36,694 bases of DNA from an uncultured Parvularculaceae bacterium (GCA_938015425.1 CALLPQ010000121.1:1-36694); one strand, 5' to 3'. Shown: positions 1-9,328, counted from the first letter of the stretch. The notes: generated from the letters alone by a model not told the origin. Numbers and translations: made by a program.

Positions 1-404
1 GCACGGGCTGTCCCGTCGCCAATCGCATAAGCGGTCAGATCCAGATAGGATTGACCGGAATTTTCACCCAAACCCTGCGCATATAAAGCCTTGGTGGAAC
101 AGTTTGAAGCAGCCATATTTGGGGGAGGCTGGTCTTCGGTGATTAGGTCTGGGGTGATTAGGTCTGGGGTCGTTGGGTTTTGAGTGTTTAAGTTTTGAGC
201 AATACAATGAGTGAGAGCGCGAACCCCGTTCGCTGACGTAAAAGCAAAAGCATTGACCCCTGATAAATTTGGCAACTCCTGGGCCTCATCAACATAAACA
301 ATTGACATAACGGGAGACAAAACACTGCTCACATCACGTTCGGCCAAAAAGCTTTTAAAGCGGCTAGCATCAGGTTCAGGACGTGTAATGATTAAATCGA
401 TCAC
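1..404 (-). CDS. hemD: Uroporphyrinogen-III synthase, 5' part (cut by window edge)
   Basis: HemD closes and isomerises hydroxymethylbilane to uroporphyrinogen III, the step after HemC in tetrapyrrole synthesis. The reading frame begins with GTG at 404, two bases after the hemC stop, and is open to the window edge (about 134 codons). The start reads VIDLIITRPEPDASRF, matching the family's N-terminal ITRP block. AFTSANGVRAL and AYAIGDGTAR are two further conserved HemD segments. Between them, near 137-175, is a loop containing a perfect 15-bp tandem duplication that encodes PDLIT twice; it looks like a lineage-specific insertion. The tight spacing to hemC indicates one operon and probable translational coupling. 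Identity is clear from the motifs plus the neighbour; the C-terminal half is not in the window. Confidence 0.9.
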   Translation of the reverse strand, partial: MIDLIITRPEPDASRFKSFLAERDVSSVLSPVMSIVYVDEAQELPNLSGVNAFAFTSANGVRALTHCIAQNLNTQNPTTPDLITPDLITEDQPPPNMAASNCSTKALYAQGLGENSGQSYLDLTAYAIGDGTAR

Positions 405-406
405 AA

Positions 407-1423
407 TTATAGCTTTTGTTTAATCTGACGCGCTAACCGATCTGCGATGGTACTAACTTCATCCAGTATTTTAGCGTCAATTGGTCTTTTGCCAATAATA
501 AACTCTTCTTCTACTTGATGTTTGTTCTGATCGGACCCCTCAAGCAAATATTCACCCTTGAATATTATTTTTCGGTTATCATCAGTATCATGAGTTTTAT
601 CGATCACAGCCAGCCCGGCCATGGGGGTTTTGCAAGACCCATCAAGGCCCCGCAAAAAAGCGCGCTCCATGGTGACACAAAGGGTGGTGACAGGACATGA
701 AATTTTTGCCGCTAACGCCAAAGCTTCTTGATCATCACTTCTTGCTTGAATACATAAGGCCCCTTGACCAATAGCCGGCAACATTGTCCCGTCATCCATC
801 TGTTTGGTGATCACATGTTCGAAACCCAATCGCTTTAAACCGGAGACCGCCAAGAAAGTTGCATCAAGGTGGCCTTCTTTCAGTTTTGCGAGCCTCGTAT
901 TCACATTACCCCTTAAAACCTCGCAGTGAATATCAGGGCGGTTGGCTAATATTTGCGCGCGCCTTCGCACGGATGCCGTCCCGATCTTGGCCCCTTTCGG
1001 TAAATCCCACGGGCTCTTGGCAATCTCGCTGATAAAGGCATCATAAGGGTTTTCGCGCGCGGGAATGGCCGCAATCACAAGCCCTTCAGGCATATCAACG
1101 GGCATATCTTTCATAGAGTGAACCGCAAATCGCGCCTCGCCCGACAACAATGCCTCTTCGACTTCTTTGGTGAATAATCCTTTGCCCCCAACATCCGCCA
1201 ATGATCCTTGCAGGTTTTTATCACCCGTAGACACAAAAGGTAGAATTGGAAAACTCTTGTCTATTTCTTGCTTTGATAAAGAAACCTGCTGTGCGTTTCC
1301 CTGATTTGATTGTGCCGCATAAGCCAATTCTTGCGCAACAAGATAGGTTTGTGCCATTGCGAGGGGGGAGCGGCGACTTGCGATCGGGTATAGGTTTGGT
1401 AAAGACAAGGACATACACATCAT
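407..1423 (-). CDS. hemC: Porphobilinogen deaminase (hydroxymethylbilane synthase)
   Basis: The enzyme polymerises four porphobilinogen molecules into hydroxymethylbilane in the cytoplasm, feeding HemD encoded just downstream. Conserved blocks in order are ASRRSPLAMAQ (about residue 16), VGGKGLFTKEVEEALL, FAVHSMKDMP, GTASVRRRAQIL, LRGNVNTRLAKL and GSCKTPMAG. The cysteine of the last block (C264) is the attachment site of the dipyrromethane cofactor. Length (338 aa) is slightly above the usual 300-320, with extra residues in the N-terminal third around 40-55 and near the C-terminus. Several in-frame ATGs (1423, 1420, 1414) compete as start and no strong ribosome binding site separates them. 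The gene is divergent from tsaD across about 108 bp, a common alphaproteobacterial arrangement. Confidence 0.97.
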   Translation of the reverse strand: MMCMSLSLPNLYPIASRRSPLAMAQTYLVAQELAYAAQSNQGNAQQVSLSKQEIDKSFPILPFVSTGDKNLQGSLADVGGKGLFTKEVEEALLSGEARFAVHSMKDMPVDMPEGLVIAAIPARENPYDAFISEIAKSPWDLPKGAKIGTASVRRRAQILANRPDIHCEVLRGNVNTRLAKLKEGHLDATFLAVSGLKRLGFEHVITKQMDDGTMLPAIGQGALCIQARSDDQEALALAAKISCPVTTLCVTMERAFLRGLDGSCKTPMAGLAVIDKTHDTDDNRKIIFKGEYLLEGSDQNKHQVEEEFIIGKRPIDAKILDEVSTIADRLARQIKQKL

Positions 1424-1531
1424 TATAAAGGTTAGTGTTTATTTCTGGCTATAGCGCTAACGGTCTTTTCAGGAGCATGCAAGCTGTCACAATCACAATC
1501 TTCCCACTTAGCGTCAAACCCTTCTCTTTTG

Positions 1532-2620
1532 ATGTTGGGGATCGAGACCAGTTGCGATGACACCACCGCCGCTGTGGTGCAGCGTATGGATGATGGAACA
1601 TATCGCATTCTATCCAATGAAGTATGGGCCCAACATGATGATCACCGTGCTTATGGCGGCGTGGTACCGGAAATTGCAGCACGCAGCCATGTAGAGCGCC
1701 TTGATAGTATTATTTTAAAAGCTATGGCCAAGGCTGATCGTAATTTTAAAGATCTAGACGGGGTGGCTGTCACCGCGGGGCCAGGGTTGATCGGCGGCGT
1801 GGTGGTTGGGCTAACCACAGCTAAAGCAATCGCCTTAACCCACGGTCTTCCTTTAATCCCCGTCAATCATTTAGAGGGGCACGCTTTGAGTGTGCGGTTA
1901 ACGGAGAAGGCGGATTTTCCTTATCTATTACTTTTAGTATCAGGGGGTCATACCCAACTTATTAAGGTAGACGCTTTGGGCCAATATCAACGACTTGGCA
2001 CCACTATTGATGATGCCGCAGGAGAAGCCTTTGACAAGACGGCCAAATTATTGGGAATTGGCCAACCGGGGGGACCAATGATTGAAGAAAAGGCAAAGCT
2101 TGGTAATCTGGGCCGGTTTTCGTTCACCTCCCCCCTTAAACACCGTAAAGATTGTGACTTCTCTTTCTCGGGGCTTAAAACGGCCCTCAGGTTAGAAGCC
2201 GAAGCCCTTACATCCCCCACCAAACAAGATGTCGCTGACTTATGTGCGGGGTTTCAAGAGGCAGCAGCAACCCATTTATCCTTACGGACCCAAAACGCGA
2301 TGGATCTATTATCTAAAGACGCCCCTCAAAAAACGCCCTCAAGGCTAGTGGTGGCTGGCGGGGTCGCAGCCAATTTAGCAATTCGGCAGAAATTAGAGAA
2401 ACTTTGCCATAGCCAAGGCTGGGAAATGGTCGTTCCGCCAACGAAATATTGTACCGATAATGGCGCTATGATTGCATTGGCTGGGTTGGAACGCTTGGCT
2501 GCAGGCTTGGCCCCTCCCCAAGATGAGGCCATGGCAATGGCTCCACGGGCCCGCTGGCCCCTTGCACCGCCCCCATTGGGCGGCGCTTTTGGTGGTGGCA
2601 AAAAGGGCCCTAAAGCTTAA
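1532..2620 (+). CDS. tsaD: tRNA N6-adenosine threonylcarbamoyltransferase TsaD
   Basis: TsaD transfers the threonylcarbamoyl group to A37 of ANN-decoding tRNAs, working with TsaB, TsaE and TsaC. The N-terminus LGIETSCDDTTAAVV is the family signature. HLEGH, with H113 and H117, supplies the metal-binding HxxxH. LLLVSGGHTQL, GEAFDKTAKLLG, FSFSGLKTALR, VVAGGVAANLAIR and CTDNGAMIA follow in the expected order, the last with the metal-binding Asp. I prefer the ATG at 1532 over the TTG immediately before it. There is no clear ribosome binding site, and the frame stays open upstream without another ATG, so the start is slightly uncertain. The C-terminal tail after ARWPLAPP is Gly/Lys-rich and extends past the usual end. 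No gpsA follows, although gpsA often does in alphaproteobacteria. Confidence 0.97.
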   Translation: MLGIETSCDDTTAAVVQRMDDGTYRILSNEVWAQHDDHRAYGGVVPEIAARSHVERLDSIILKAMAKADRNFKDLDGVAVTAGPGLIGGVVVGLTTAKAIALTHGLPLIPVNHLEGHALSVRLTEKADFPYLLLLVSGGHTQLIKVDALGQYQRLGTTIDDAAGEAFDKTAKLLGIGQPGGPMIEEKAKLGNLGRFSFTSPLKHRKDCDFSFSGLKTALRLEAEALTSPTKQDVADLCAGFQEAAATHLSLRTQNAMDLLSKDAPQKTPSRLVVAGGVAANLAIRQKLEKLCHSQGWEMVVPPTKYCTDNGAMIALAGLERLAAGLAPPQDEAMAMAPRARWPLAPPPLGGAFGGGKKGPKA

Positions 2621-2814
2621 AGCTTATGTACGACTTAGCTTGCCCAGAAAATGTTAAGACACTAGAAAATTAACTTTTTACCCCTCCAACCACCCCCAAA
2701 TTAGCCAGCACAAATCCATTTAAAATTTTTATTAACCATTTTTGTCAACCAAATTTTCAGGCCCATAGCGCATATTATACCCAACAATATTGAAATAAAT
2801 TTTAGTGGGTCAAA

Positions 2815-4767
2815 ATGGATAAAAAAATTCATGGCTTAAATGCGTTGAAAGACTTTGTTGCGATAAAAGGCAAAGATGGCAAACTGAAATTTGTCAACGA
2901 AACCTTTGTCGATTTCTTTGGTGTGCCAAAAGAAAAATGGCAAGGTATGTCTTTTTCGCCAAGCGGGAAAAAAGCCGCTGCTGGTACCCAAACCTATCAA
3001 ACCAAAGTGAAGGGTCAATATGGACCGGCGACCATTAAATGGGTTGAAACCCTTTTGGATGATGGGGAGGTTATTTATAACGGGGTTCTTAAAACCACAA
3101 CCACAACCGCCAAAGATGACCAAACAAATATTGATAACGATGATGAAACAGATGGAAATTTATGGTTTCTGGCCACAATGAGTCATGAGATGCGCACCCC
3201 GCTAAATGGCATTTTAGGGATGATGGGCTTATTGCTTGATACAAATCTGGATCTGAACCAACGTGCTTACGCCGAAGCGGTGCGCGATTCAGGGTCTTCC
3301 CTTCTGACACTAATCAACAACTTGCTGGATTATTCCAAACTTGAAGCGGGTAAAGTAGAGCTTAATGAAACAACTTTTGACACTCACAGTTTATTCCATG
3401 GGGTGGCAGAATTATTATCGCCCAAGGCAGCCGCTAAAAACATTGAAATTGCAACCATCATTGATGCATCAGTACCCGCACAATTACACGGAGACGAGGC
3501 AAAGCTCCGGCAAATTTTAATGAACCTCGCTGGCAATAGTGTAAAATTTACCGACTTTGGCGGCGTTGTCATCGAGCTAAAAGCGAAACCGGTATCCGAT
3601 GGATCCGTCGCCCTGAACGTGAATATACGCGATACGGGTATTGGCATATCTAAAGATGCAATCGGCAAAATTTTTGACGAGTTTTCACAAGTCAAAACGG
3701 AGATTTCCCAAGAAGGCACAGGACTTGGTTTGGCCATTGCGCAAAAACTGACAAATGCAATGGGCGGGAGCATTAAAGCGGCTAGTGAAGAAAATGTCGG
3801 GAGCACATTCAGCTTTACAGTTGATCTTGAAGCAGCCGATACAGTTTCAAACTATAAATGCGATACATCAAAGCCGGTTATTATTCTATCACGGTCAGCG
3901 GTTTTAACCCATTCTATAAAACTTCAGCTTAAAGCGCTGGGCATAAAAAATACCAAAAGCTTTGCAACCATTGAAGATGGTACAGCCGCTTTATTGAAGA
4001 CCCCAGACGCAACCCTTTTGTGTGATAGCGATATCGCAAAAGAACATGGCCAATCATTAAGCAAAGTGGCGAACCGGTCACTTGTGCTTCTATCGCCATT
4101 AGCGCGGGACCATTTGATGGATTTTAAACGGGATGGCTTAAGTGGTTATCTGATAAAACCAATTCGCCAATACTCTTTAGCAGAACAACTAAACCCGGCC
4201 AAAGAGCAACATCACTATAGTGATGATACCCCGAACCTCGATAACGTTCTTGATAGTGAAAGTGCCTCTTTGCAGCTTTCGCAACATGAACGTGAGGAAA
4301 TCAATGATGAAGTCACTATTGCTTTGCATAATCAAGATGACAAACCCAGCACCAATATAACCGAACAAAAAACCGGATTAAACATTCTGCTTGCAGAAGA
4401 TAACCGGATTAATGCAATTCTTGCAACCGCCTTGATCAAGCGGGAAGGCCATAATGTCGATGTTGCGATTAATGGAAGTGATGCCCTTAAGGCCATTCAT
4501 GAAAACCCTTATGATATGGTTTTCATGGATATGCATATGCCGAAAATGGATGGAATTGAAGCCAGTCGGCAAATCCGTCAGAGCGGTGGTCGCATTGCCC
4601 AAACCCCGATTATCGCCTTAACTGCCAACGCCATGACCACTGATCGCAAAAAATGCCTTGAAGCGGGGATGGACGATTTTCTCTCAAAACCTTTCGAGCC
4701 ATCAGATTTGATAAAAATGTTTGATAAATGGTCAAACGGGCGGACATCGATGGAAGAAGCTTCATAA
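2815..4767 (+). CDS. Hybrid sensor histidine kinase/response regulator
   Basis: This is a 650-aa cytoplasmic hybrid kinase with no transmembrane segment, so it probably senses an internal or diffusible signal. Residues about 10-95 resemble a PAS domain ([19 protein letters not shown]). HisKA follows, with the phospho-accepting H124 in [16 protein letters not shown]. The HATPase domain has an N box ([14 protein letters not shown]), a G1 box (RDTGIGIS) and a G2 box ([12 protein letters not shown]). Residues about 352-460 look like a degenerate receiver that keeps GYLIKPIR but lacks the acidic pair. A linker leads to a canonical receiver (522-645), with ED near its start, D572 in [11 protein letters not shown], and a late FLSKPF. 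The gene is separated from tsaD by 194 bp and probably has its own promoter. No partner regulator or phosphotransfer protein is adjacent, so its target is unknown. Confidence 0.93.
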   Translation: MDKKIHGLNALKDFVAIKGKDGKLKFVNETFVDFFGVPKEKWQGMSFSPSGKKAAAGTQTYQTKVKGQYGPATIKWVETLLDDGEVIYNGVLKTTTTTAKDDQTNIDNDDETDGNLWFLATMSHEMRTPLNGILGMMGLLLDTNLDLNQRAYAEAVRDSGSSLLTLINNLLDYSKLEAGKVELNETTFDTHSLFHGVAELLSPKAAAKNIEIATIIDASVPAQLHGDEAKLRQILMNLAGNSVKFTDFGGVVIELKAKPVSDGSVALNVNIRDTGIGISKDAIGKIFDEFSQVKTEISQEGTGLGLAIAQKLTNAMGGSIKAASEENVGSTFSFTVDLEAADTVSNYKCDTSKPVIILSRSAVLTHSIKLQLKALGIKNTKSFATIEDGTAALLKTPDATLLCDSDIAKEHGQSLSKVANRSLVLLSPLARDHLMDFKRDGLSGYLIKPIRQYSLAEQLNPAKEQHHYSDDTPNLDNVLDSESASLQLSQHEREEINDEVTIALHNQDDKPSTNITEQKTGLNILLAEDNRINAILATALIKREGHNVDVAINGSDALKAIHENPYDMVFMDMHMPKMDGIEASRQIRQSGGRIAQTPIIALTANAMTTDRKKCLEAGMDDFLSKPFEPSDLIKMFDKWSNGRTSMEEAS

Positions 4768-4851
4768 AATATTGCCAGTTTGCCGAAACTAGCCCATCTT
4801 TAAAGCAATCCTTGTTTGAGGGTTATTGTTTTAAGTAAGGTGGGCACGGCT

Positions 4852-6615
4852 ATGCCAGACAAAAAATCAGATATCAAAACCAAAAAAGATACACAAGCAG
4901 ACACGTCTAAACCTGCTAAAGTGACTTGGCGTGAAATTTTTTCTGCCCTTAAGCACCGCAAAAGCGGTGCCATGTTTATTTTGGGGATGGCTGCCGGCCT
5001 GCCCTATGTTCTCATTACCGGCACCTTAAATGCGTGGTTTACCCAAGAAGGTATCAGTGTAAAGACAATTGGTGTTTTCTCATGGATTAGTATTTTACTG
5101 GGATTTAAATTTCTCTGGTCTCCCGCCATTGATCGGGCAAAGTTTCCGGCTTTATTAAATATGGGTCAAAGACGGGCCGGCATTTTTTTATTGCAAGCCA
5201 TTATTGTCCCCTCTCTTTTAGCCATTGCCTTTTTAGATCCCACCACCCAAATCGGTGTTATCGCCATTGCCGCCATTATCTGCACCGTCGCTTTTGCCTC
5301 ACAAGATATTTTAATTGATGCGTGGCGCATCGAAGTTGCCGATGAGGTGCAAACCGTTGATTTGCTCTCTTCTGTGTATCAAGTGGGATATCGTCTATCG
5401 GCTGTTTTTGGCGGGGCAGGGGCGCTTATCGCCGCGGCCAGAATTGGTTGGCAGGATACTTTTTTATTCCTCAGCTTTTTAATGGTCCTTTGCATGTCGG
5501 GGGTTTTAATTGCTGAAAACACCGTTGAAAAACACAAAACCCCTTTATTGCCAAAGGAAAACCCGCCCGCTGGTTGGCGAAACCTTGCTGTCTCTCCCGT
5601 CCTCATTGGCTGGGCATGGTCAATCTTTGCTCTTTTCTCTTTTATGGCATTCGCCTTGTTAAATCCGGAAGATGCCAATGCGCGTGCATTTACCGTAAAC
5701 ACTGGTCCGCGTATTATTATTATATCTATTATTATGCCGGTTATTATTGCCGCCATTTTGATGTGGCAATATCGCAAAGACAACAATGATACTGTCGGAC
5801 CGCCAACCCTTCGCAAGCCATGGATCGGTCAATCCATACTCGATATTTTATATGGATCGATCATGGTACCGATGATCGATTTAATGGACCGCTTAAAATT
5901 TGGCGCAATACTGGTTTTAATACTGGCCTTAAGCTATCGCTTTACGGATTTAATTTGGGGGTCGTTTGCCTATCCCTTTTATTTAGGGGTCAATTTTGGC
6001 GCCCTTGGACACACCCCTGATGAAGTTGCCATTGCCTCAAAAATATTTGGCGCGTTTATGACCACTTTTGGTATTATCGGTGGGGGGATGATTATTTTAC
6101 GCATCGGGCGCATGCCCGCATTGGTTTTAGGGGGTATATTAGCCGCCAGTACCAATCTTTTGTTTGCTGATTTAGCCCTCGGTGCACCCATTACCGACGC
6201 GGTTTTAAGTTTTCTGCATATTTATAAACCCATGACAGCCATCTTTCAGCCCCTCAGTGACTTTATGACCCTTGATGTGACCATGAACAAAAAAATGGTT
6301 CAGCTGATGATGGTGATTGCCGCAGAAAATCTTTCGGTCGGTTTTGCCAGCGCCGCTATTGTTGTTTATCTTTCCTCTATCGTGAACCCAAAACACGCAG
6401 CCGTGCAATATGCTTTATTAGCATCCCTCAGCCTACTGATTGGTACACTTGGGCGAGGGTGGATTGCAGAGATTATCGAAGATAAGGGTTTTGCTTATGT
6501 GTTCTTTTTAACCGCTGCCATGGGGTCGGTGGCAATCATTGCCTCGATAGCAGAATGGGCTCGCCAAGTTTACGAGGGCTCACAAAATTCAAATGATCAA
6601 ATCGCAAAAAATTAA
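4852..6615 (+). CDS. AmpG-like muropeptide permease / PAT-family MFS transporter
   Basis: This inner-membrane MFS transporter belongs to the AmpG/PAT group. In enterobacteria AmpG imports anhydromuropeptides for cell-wall recycling. A basic cytoplasmic N-terminus of about 45 residues is followed by GMAAGLPYVLITGTLNAWF and then by GFKFLWSPAIDR, both typical of AmpG. About 12-14 hydrophobic segments are visible. The protein (587 aa) is longer than E. coli AmpG (491 aa), with an enlarged central loop around residues 220-340 by eye. ATG 4852 is chosen because AAGGTGGG lies at the right distance upstream; a TTG (4816) and a GTG (4840) in frame are less likely. It starts 84 bp after the hybrid kinase on the same strand. 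The substrate is inferred from family membership only. Confidence 0.87.
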   Translation: MPDKKSDIKTKKDTQADTSKPAKVTWREIFSALKHRKSGAMFILGMAAGLPYVLITGTLNAWFTQEGISVKTIGVFSWISILLGFKFLWSPAIDRAKFPALLNMGQRRAGIFLLQAIIVPSLLAIAFLDPTTQIGVIAIAAIICTVAFASQDILIDAWRIEVADEVQTVDLLSSVYQVGYRLSAVFGGAGALIAAARIGWQDTFLFLSFLMVLCMSGVLIAENTVEKHKTPLLPKENPPAGWRNLAVSPVLIGWAWSIFALFSFMAFALLNPEDANARAFTVNTGPRIIIISIIMPVIIAAILMWQYRKDNNDTVGPPTLRKPWIGQSILDILYGSIMVPMIDLMDRLKFGAILVLILALSYRFTDLIWGSFAYPFYLGVNFGALGHTPDEVAIASKIFGAFMTTFGIIGGGMIILRIGRMPALVLGGILAASTNLLFADLALGAPITDAVLSFLHIYKPMTAIFQPLSDFMTLDVTMNKKMVQLMMVIAAENLSVGFASAAIVVYLSSIVNPKHAAVQYALLASLSLLIGTLGRGWIAEIIEDKGFAYVFFLTAAMGSVAIIASIAEWARQVYEGSQNSNDQIAKN

Positions 6616-6626
6616 AGACCAACAAG

Positions 6627-7115
6627 TTATCCAAAACTATTGAGACATTCCTGGGTTTGAAGCACAGGTTCACCAGCGATAAAACCACGACTACTGAGTT
6701 GGGTTGAAACCACACGGCCAGATACATCACGCTGTAAGATAATAATCAGATTACACATCTCGCTGGCATAACGGCGAAATTGGCCCGCCCCCTCACGCCG
6801 GACAAAAGAGGGGGATCCAAGGATGCCATCAAGCTGGCTGACATTCAAACCCATTAAATCACTCACAAAAAACCTTGGAGGTGTGGGGGGCGCGGCTGGC
6901 GCGGCGCGATTAATCGCCAAAGGATCTGTTTGGGACGGGTCTGTTGGAGATGCCTCAACTGGGTTTTCATCATTGTTAGCCGCACTATCTAAGTCAGCGG
7001 CTTCCACATTTCTGTTTTTAGAAAAAGGGTTTGATAAAGACCCGACCTTGGGCACAGAAGAACAAGCGCCCAGTAACAGCAAAACAAACCCTAAAACCAC
7101 ATTGCGAAAATTCAT
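6627..7115 (-). CDS. Conserved lipoprotein of unknown function
   Basis: The product is a 162-aa lipoprotein. Its signal peptide is MNFRNVVLGFVLLLLGAC, with lipobox LGAC and the lipidated Cys at residue 18. A low-complexity Pro/Ala/Asp linker (about 35-80) leads to a compact C-terminal domain beginning FFVSDLMGLNVSQLDGILG and continuing through PSFVRREGAGQFRRYAS to an end with CNLIIIL and two further Ser/Gly-rich strands. This domain recalls small outer-membrane lipoproteins with an 'LLG.P.F.R.EG...W.Y' pattern that I associate with alphaproteobacteria, but I know of no assigned function. The two cysteines in the C-terminal domain could form a disulfide. It converges with the AmpG-like gene across 11 bp. 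The lipoprotein call is firm; the role is unknown. Confidence 0.8.
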   Translation of the reverse strand: MNFRNVVLGFVLLLLGACSSVPKVGSLSNPFSKNRNVEAADLDSAANNDENPVEASPTDPSQTDPLAINRAAPAAPPTPPRFFVSDLMGLNVSQLDGILGSPSFVRREGAGQFRRYASEMCNLIIILQRDVSGRVVSTQLSSRGFIAGEPVLQTQECLNSFG

Positions 7116-7256
7116 ATTTCAAATACCCAAATCACCATCAAAACCAATAAATAAGGCCGGGCGCCACATCAACCCTGTTTGTATGTTCTATCTACTCTTG
7201 CTTTAAGTGCCAGCACTTTCTATAGAGCGCCCTTGGAAATATGCATCATCGCCCTG

Positions 7257-7285
7257 ATTTGACCAATAGAAATTTGACCAATAGA
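7257..7285. repeat. Short direct repeat upstream of the PfkB kinase gene
   Basis: The 14-mer ATTTGACCAATAGA occurs twice in tandem with a 15-bp period (7257-7270 and 7272-7285). It lies about 115 bp upstream of the kinase start in a 284-bp gene-free interval. TTGACC in each copy resembles a -35 element, so the pair could be a duplicated promoter element or an operator. GCACGATA is also repeated further down (about 7360-7383). No regulator can be named. Confidence 0.6.
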
Positions 7286-7399
7286 CCCTAAACGGCAACC
7301 CTACTTATTGGGGTCTAGTATCAAGATTTAATTATCCGGATTTGGTCGGCAGAACGTTGAGCACGATATAGTAAGCACGATAATGTGCAGAAAGAGTTT

Positions 7400-8401
7400 A
7401 TGATGGCTAATCAAAACCTTGATGTTGTTGGTATAGGCAATCCGATTGTCGATGTTTTAGCAAAATGCGATGACCATTTTTTGGAGACACATTCAATCAC
7501 CAAAGGCTCAATGACCTTGATTGACGAGGATAGGGCCACCACAATCCACAAAGCCATGCCAGACTGTGTTGTTATACCCGGTGGATCAGCCGCCAATTCC
7601 ATTGCTTGTTTGGCCTCTCTTGGCGGAAAGGGTGGGTTTGTCGGAAAAGTTGCCGATGACGAATTAGGACGGGTTTTTCAAAAAGACCTCCAAGATCAAA
7701 ATATTGAATTCACGACTAAGCCATTACAAAATAGCGTTGGCACGGGCCGCTGTTTGGTGAATGTCACCCCCGACGCACAACGGTCTATGATGACATTTTT
7801 GGGCGCTGCCAGTTTGGTATCTCCCGAAGATATTGATACAGATCAAGCTGCCCGGACAAAAATAATATTTTGTGAAGGGTATCTGTTTGAACTTGAAGAC
7901 CCTCGCGCCGCTTTTATGCGGGCTTGTGAAATCACCCATAAAGCGGGCCATAAATCCGCAATGACCCTTTCTGATACAGGTGTGGTTGAACGTCAATTTG
8001 ACGTTTTACAAAACTTTATCCCTGATCATGTGGATATTCTTCTCGCAAATGAAAATGAGGCTCAGGCTTTATTCCAATCCACCGATATCAATGAAATCGC
8101 CACGAAGGCCCGCCAGATGTGTGAGCTAACAGCGATTACTCTCAGCGAAAAAGGGTCTGTTATTATCCCGCGTGAGGGTGAGATGGTCAGCGTCCAAGCC
8201 ATAACCCCCACCAAACTTGAAGACACAACCGGAGCAGGGGATGCATGGGCTGCCGGCTTTATGCTGGGCATTGCCCGCGGGTATGGTTTGGAAAAATCCG
8301 GTTCTTTGGGCTCCCTTGCTGCTAGTGAAGTCATTAGCCATATGGGCCCTCGCCCAGAGCAACAGCTATTATCACTTGCAAAATCAGCTAATCTATTGTG
8401 A
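7400..8401 (+). CDS. PfkB-family sugar/nucleoside kinase, probably adenosine kinase
   Basis: This ribokinase-fold enzyme phosphorylates a sugar or nucleoside with ATP in the cytoplasm. DVVGIGNPIVDVLA near the N-terminus and the early lid MTLIDED match alphaproteobacterial proteins annotated as adenosine kinase. GGSAANSIACLASLGGKGGFVGKVADDELG is recognisable in pieces as PfkB signature 1. The C-terminal TTGAGDAWAAGF contains the anion hole and the catalytic Asp of signature 2. AVNENEA-type Asn/Glu residues are present as LANENEAQALF. GTG 7385, ATG 7400 and ATG 7403 are possible starts. The purine-rich AAAGAG just before 7400 favours 7400 or 7403. Length (about 334 aa) is typical. The next gene begins 9 bp after its stop, so both are likely cotranscribed. 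Substrate specificity is inferred. Confidence 0.87.
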   Translation: MMANQNLDVVGIGNPIVDVLAKCDDHFLETHSITKGSMTLIDEDRATTIHKAMPDCVVIPGGSAANSIACLASLGGKGGFVGKVADDELGRVFQKDLQDQNIEFTTKPLQNSVGTGRCLVNVTPDAQRSMMTFLGAASLVSPEDIDTDQAARTKIIFCEGYLFELEDPRAAFMRACEITHKAGHKSAMTLSDTGVVERQFDVLQNFIPDHVDILLANENEAQALFQSTDINEIATKARQMCELTAITLSEKGSVIIPREGEMVSVQAITPTKLEDTTGAGDAWAAGFMLGIARGYGLEKSGSLGSLAASEVISHMGPRPEQQLLSLAKSANLL

Positions 8402-8410
8402 TCTAGGGGC

Positions 8411-9271
8411 ATGAAGAAAGTATTTGTATTTATTGCCCTCGCGCTTGTCACGATAGTCGGGTTCCTAACCATATTTGGGGAGCCCTTACTTTTACACCAA
8501 CGTGCCAGCAATGTTGAAAAGCATGACATAGGGGACATTAAAAACCTTCTTCAACCCTCAATGATTATCAGCAAACCTGAAGGGGAGGGGCCTTTTCCGG
8601 TAATCTTGCAATTTCATGGATGTGCTGGCGCACGACTGCCCTTTCAGAAAATGTATGCTGAGATTGCAAATCAACAAGGTTATATGAGTGTCATTGTAGA
8701 CAGTATGCGCCCCCGCGGATATTCACGCGAAAAAGCGGTCTCCACTGTTTGTAGTGGTAAGGAGTTTATGGGCCAAGAGCGCGCAGGTGATGTGGTTGCA
8801 GCTCTTGACTATGTTTTAAATAGGGTGGATACGGACGAAAATAACATTATCCTTGCTGGCTGGTCCCATGGGGCTTGGACCATTATGGACTTGATGACAA
8901 TGGATTTAAAAAAACGTCTACCGGTCTCTTTAAAATCCTATCAGGGGGCCTTGCCGAAGATCAAAGGTGCTGTTTTGTTTTATCCCTATTGCGGTATTGG
9001 GACCCTAAGCCGCAAGACAGGCTGGACACAAAACCCGAAAATTTTAGCCCTTATTGCCGGGGATGATCATGTGGTTAATCATAAACAATGCCTGAAAATG
9101 TTTAACAAGCTTGAGAAAAAGAATATCTCGATTAACAAAACGGTTTATGAAAATACGGAACACGCATTTGACGATCCCTTTATCGAAGATGAATGGAAAC
9201 ATTGGCATAATCCGGAAAATATGCGTGATGCCCTTTCGCGCTATGGGCAGTTTTTAAAAGACCTGCACTAA
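8411..9271 (+). CDS. Exported dienelactone-hydrolase-like alpha/beta hydrolase
   Basis: This 286-aa protein starts with a hydrophobic segment (KKVFVFIALALVTIVGFLTIF) that acts as a signal peptide or membrane anchor, so it probably works in the periplasm. The alpha/beta-hydrolase core shows ILQFHGCAG (oxyanion region), the nucleophile elbow GWSHG within ILAGWSHGAW, a probable acid in LIAGDDHVV, and the catalytic His in EHAFDD. This order fits the dienelactone hydrolase family. It follows the PfkB gene by 9 bp on the same strand, but no metabolic link is obvious. Natural substrates of such exported hydrolases are usually unknown, and I do not propose one. Confidence 0.83.
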   Translation: MKKVFVFIALALVTIVGFLTIFGEPLLLHQRASNVEKHDIGDIKNLLQPSMIISKPEGEGPFPVILQFHGCAGARLPFQKMYAEIANQQGYMSVIVDSMRPRGYSREKAVSTVCSGKEFMGQERAGDVVAALDYVLNRVDTDENNIILAGWSHGAWTIMDLMTMDLKKRLPVSLKSYQGALPKIKGAVLFYPYCGIGTLSRKTGWTQNPKILALIAGDDHVVNHKQCLKMFNKLEKKNISINKTVYENTEHAFDDPFIEDEWKHWHNPENMRDALSRYGQFLKDLH

Positions 9272-9328
9272 ACAACCGCGACGATCCGCGTATTGCCCTT
9301 CATGGTGGAGTTGGCTTAAAACACTTTT

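Noticed and set aside
2718-2733. TTAA-N8-TTAA upstream of the hybrid kinase as a CtrA site
   Set aside because: The spacer is eight, not seven, in a very AT-rich stretch, so it does not meet the consensus.
3384-3806. 140-codon antisense open frame across the histidine kinase gene
   Set aside because: It mirrors a well-supported kinase ATPase domain and has no recognisable protein features.
5379-5816. 145-codon antisense open frame across the AmpG-like gene
   Set aside because: It is opposite a confident membrane transporter, without a start signal or domain of its own.
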